Below, in pieces: positions 62,134 to 64,000 of a stretch of 64,000 nucleotides of DNA. The notes under the pieces are model-generated. The model searched no databases and was not told the origin of the DNA. It was given only the letters and a program-made list of their open reading frames with translations. Both the position numbers and the translations under genes were made by a program. Each line of letters starts with the position of its first letter. Within the stretch, counting starts at the first letter, position 1. Origin of the DNA: Nostoc sp. NIES-4103. GTDB taxonomy: Bacteria; Cyanobacteriota; Cyanobacteriia; Cyanobacteriales; Nostocaceae. The stretch spans positions 6,265,014-6,329,013 of the forward strand of contig NZ_AP018288.1 of assembly GCF_002368335.1 (NCBI RefSeq). Direction: 5' to 3'.

Positions 62134-63113
62134 GCAGTGAACCGACCTTTGGTCAAAACATCATTTTTTGTTGAATCTGGTTCTTTCCTGTATACCTCAT
62201 GGCTTACAGATACTAGCTGGAAACGAATTGCCCTGAGGCAGGGGTTGCTGTTCCAGGGAAGGAAGCCGACCCTGAAACTTCTCACTGCACGACAATTTCA
62301 GAGTAGCTTGGGTTCAAGTTTCTTCACTTAACCAAACTGATAAAGTACACCTGAGTTGAATTTTCCCCCACTAAGTAATTACGCGACGGGTTTTTGAGAG
62401 GCTGGGTTGTTATAAGTCTCCACGCTGCCCAAAAGCGCTATCAGGGGAAACTACAGGTGTTTGGTTGTCTAGTTTAGAGGTACTTTGATGCCATGAGACT
62501 CTGACTTTTAACTGGGAGAAACTGCCAATAAACCCAATTTTCCCATATGTAGAATCGGTAACAATTGGTTAAGCAGCTCAACAAGCAGTGAGGGCGAACC
62601 TTATCTCCATTATTGTAGATTTAGAGGGCACTTCCAGGAAATAGTTCCGGATATAGAATTGGGTAAATAGTATAGCATTGAAGGGCAGATTACCTAGAGT
62701 CTATCAGCAGTAGTCAAGTAGTGGTCAAAAATTAACTCCAAAAATCGCTACTGCTACAATTAGGATACAAGCAAGAGGTACGAGTAGCAGCTTGCGACCT
62801 ATTGGACACCCTTAATTTTCACCATTGTTCCTTTTGCTAATTATTGCCCTAAGTGATAATTTCAAATCTAGCAAAGCTTTTTGACTAGGGATTTCCAAAA
62901 AATAAATTATCTATCTTGTGGGATGGGTGTCCTCACCCGTCCCAGTGTTTGGGGCATCCAGAATGCCCACGACCACAAGCAAATTTAGGATATTTGTTTA
63001 TTTGGAAGTCCTTAACTCGGATGGTAGAAAATATCAACAGGGGGCGATAATTAATCGCAGCAAACCCATAGCATCAACCCCTTTATTCAACGAGTTAGAT
63101 TGGTGGCAGTATT
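62134..63113. other. Long non-coding region between RNB and hypothetical genes
   Basis: 980 bp. The 62137-62331 frame (MNRPLVKTSFFVES) has no coding character. The repeat at 62915-62979 is the only clear element. I looked for 6S RNA, Yfr-type and RNase P RNA features and saw no convincing match. Confidence 0.45.
62915..62979. repeat. CTTGTGGGATGGGTGTCCTC palindromic repeat
   Basis: Third copy of the dispersed repeat at 36939 and 55514, with left end CTTGTGGGATGGG and right end CCCACGACCACAAG, more diverged (GGGGCATCCAGAATGCCC inside). Confidence 0.8.
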
Positions 63114-63983
63114 ATGTTGGCTCAATTCCAGAGCTTGTATCCCAACGGTAATCTGATTTCTGAATTAGTGCAAATTTTTCAAGGAAAATTTATTGTTCGG
63201 GCAAGCGTACAAATTGAAGGTGTAACCCGTGCTACTGGTATGGCAGCAGCAGAAACTATTGAAGCAGCAGAAGACCAAGCCAGAACTAGGGCACTGATGG
63301 TTTTGGGAATAACTAATTCGCCACAGGCGACGGTAGCAATTCCACCAAAAACAACATCTCAAGTGCAGCCAAGTCCTGCCTTGAACACGACAAATACAAC
63401 AGTTGGATTTCGTGAATCTACTTATTCATCTCCAAAAGATGCAGATGTTGGCAGTAGTCACTGGTCTTTGAGCAGTGGTAAAGAAATATCAATACCGTCA
63501 TTTCCAGAAGAGAATATTAACTCAGATATTGTCACAACTGACACGCGTAGCGCCGCGAAAAGCGAAATTCATAACCAAGATTTAAGTCAAAGTTTGTCTT
63601 TGCCAAACAACCAGGAGGTAGAATTCGATACTCCAGTTAAAAATTTAGAACCCATGTCTGACAACCAGCCAGAAACTCCACTTTTTTCAGGAGGTTTGGG
63701 CAGTAATGTCACTCCATTTACACCCCGCAATTATACTCAAGAAAATGTGAGTCCTCACACCGGCACAGGGAAGAAAAAGAAGAAAACTGAACCAGTAAAT
63801 TTATCTGATGTCATTGCTAAAACCGATGTTCAAATTGAGCGCTTAGGCTGGACAAAAGAGCAGGGACGAGAATATCTCAAAAAAACTTATGGTAAGTTGG
63901 GGCGCTCTTTGCTGAGTGAGGAAGAATTGTTAGATTTCTTAAGATACTTGGAATCTCAGCCAGATCCAGTGGCGGGATTTTGA
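63114..63983 (+). CDS. Conserved hypothetical, possible Rad52/dsRBD-like N-terminus
   Basis: A 289-aa cytosolic protein. The first 70 residues (IVRASVQIEGVTRATGMAAAETIEAAEDQARTRALMVLG, shown split) alternate strand and helix, and the AAETIEAAEDQARTRALMVLGI part resembles the AxxxAxTxALKRAlrxFG helix of Rad52-like or double-stranded-RNA-binding folds. About residues 80-225 are low-complexity, polar and poorly conserved. The C-terminus (IERLGWTKEQGREYLKKTYGKLGR then SLLSEEELLDFLRYLESQP) is a second conserved helical module, also seen in single-strand-annealing proteins. Function not known; nucleic-acid binding is inference. The gene ends 17 bp before the window edge. Confidence 0.65.
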   Translation: MLAQFQSLYPNGNLISELVQIFQGKFIVRASVQIEGVTRATGMAAAETIEAAEDQARTRALMVLGITNSPQATVAIPPKTTSQVQPSPALNTTNTTVGFRESTYSSPKDADVGSSHWSLSSGKEISIPSFPEENINSDIVTTDTRSAAKSEIHNQDLSQSLSLPNNQEVEFDTPVKNLEPMSDNQPETPLFSGGLGSNVTPFTPRNYTQENVSPHTGTGKKKKKTEPVNLSDVIAKTDVQIERLGWTKEQGREYLKKTYGKLGRSLLSEEELLDFLRYLESQPDPVAGF

Positions 63984-64000
63984 ATTGGGGACTGGGGACT

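Noticed and set aside
62134..62914. 6S, Yfr or RNase P RNA in the long gap before 63114
   Set aside because: GGGGAAACT and AGAGG pieces alone do not match any of these consensus structures.

Overview
The window looks like chromosomal DNA of a filamentous, Nostoc/Anabaena-type cyanobacterium. The evidence is very frequent HIP1 octamers (GCGATCGC), cyanobacterial marker genes (pxcA, clpR beside clpP, DUF3153, LapA-type and HEAT-repeat proteins), and intergenic DNA full of short tandem repeats (GATGAGGGG-type, GTTAGGA-type, CCCCAGT-type) and palindromic or miniature inverted-repeat elements. Genus is inferred, not proven. I found no rRNA or tRNA gene. Most of the window is ordinary housekeeping sequence; accessory content is a CRISPR array without cas genes, a STAND ATPase, a Uma2 nuclease-like protein, a DUF4231/SLATT membrane protein, and many small mobile-element remnants.

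Layout. 0-5 kb: the 5' part of a penicillin-binding protein 2 gene, a diverged duplicate fragment of its active-site region, and a polyamine ABC transporter potA-potD-potB with no potC. 5-10 kb: a secreted hypothetical followed by a 143-bp miniature element, a VOC protein, a secreted hypothetical, and two tandem VWA-domain paralogues overlapping by ATGA. 10-18 kb: clpR-clpP, a J-domain protein, mltA, pxcA and a large P-loop helicase-like protein. 18-22 kb: gene-poor DNA with decayed ORFs, a DUF4397 protein, a DHFR-like ORF lacking its N-terminus, and an ADP-ribosylglycohydrolase. 22-31 kb: dnaK, a fabG-like reductase, rubrerythrin, a methyltransferase/PrsW pair, an ATPase pseudogene fragment and mscL.

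31-40 kb: DUF4231 protein, a membrane GTPase, DUF937, pentapeptide-repeat, ThuA/GATase-like, HEAT-repeat and polysaccharide deacetylase genes. 40-52 kb: terC, ndk, speA, a nucleotidyltransferase, scpA, an AI-2E family transporter, pdxH, a DUF3153 lipoprotein, a TPR protein, argB and a type-1 periplasmic binding protein. 52-64 kb: Uma2 protein, CRISPR array (13 identical 37-bp repeats, 12 spacers), aroK, a fresh 103-bp MITE with a 10-bp target duplication, an NB-ARC protein, a LapA-like protein, ubiX, an RNB exoribonuclease, and a conserved hypothetical with a possible nucleic-acid-binding N-terminus.

Functional links. speA (arginine decarboxylase) and the pot transporter suggest polyamine synthesis and uptake in one neighbourhood, though about 37 kb apart. 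PBP2 and MltA concern the cell wall; clpR-clpP, the J-protein and dnaK concern protein quality control. The strongest hunting results are the miniature elements, two copies of which sit exactly at stop codons with 8-bp target duplications, the unaccompanied CRISPR array with handle-like sequence inside spacers, and the density of gene fossils. I did not find a convincing undescribed multi-gene system.
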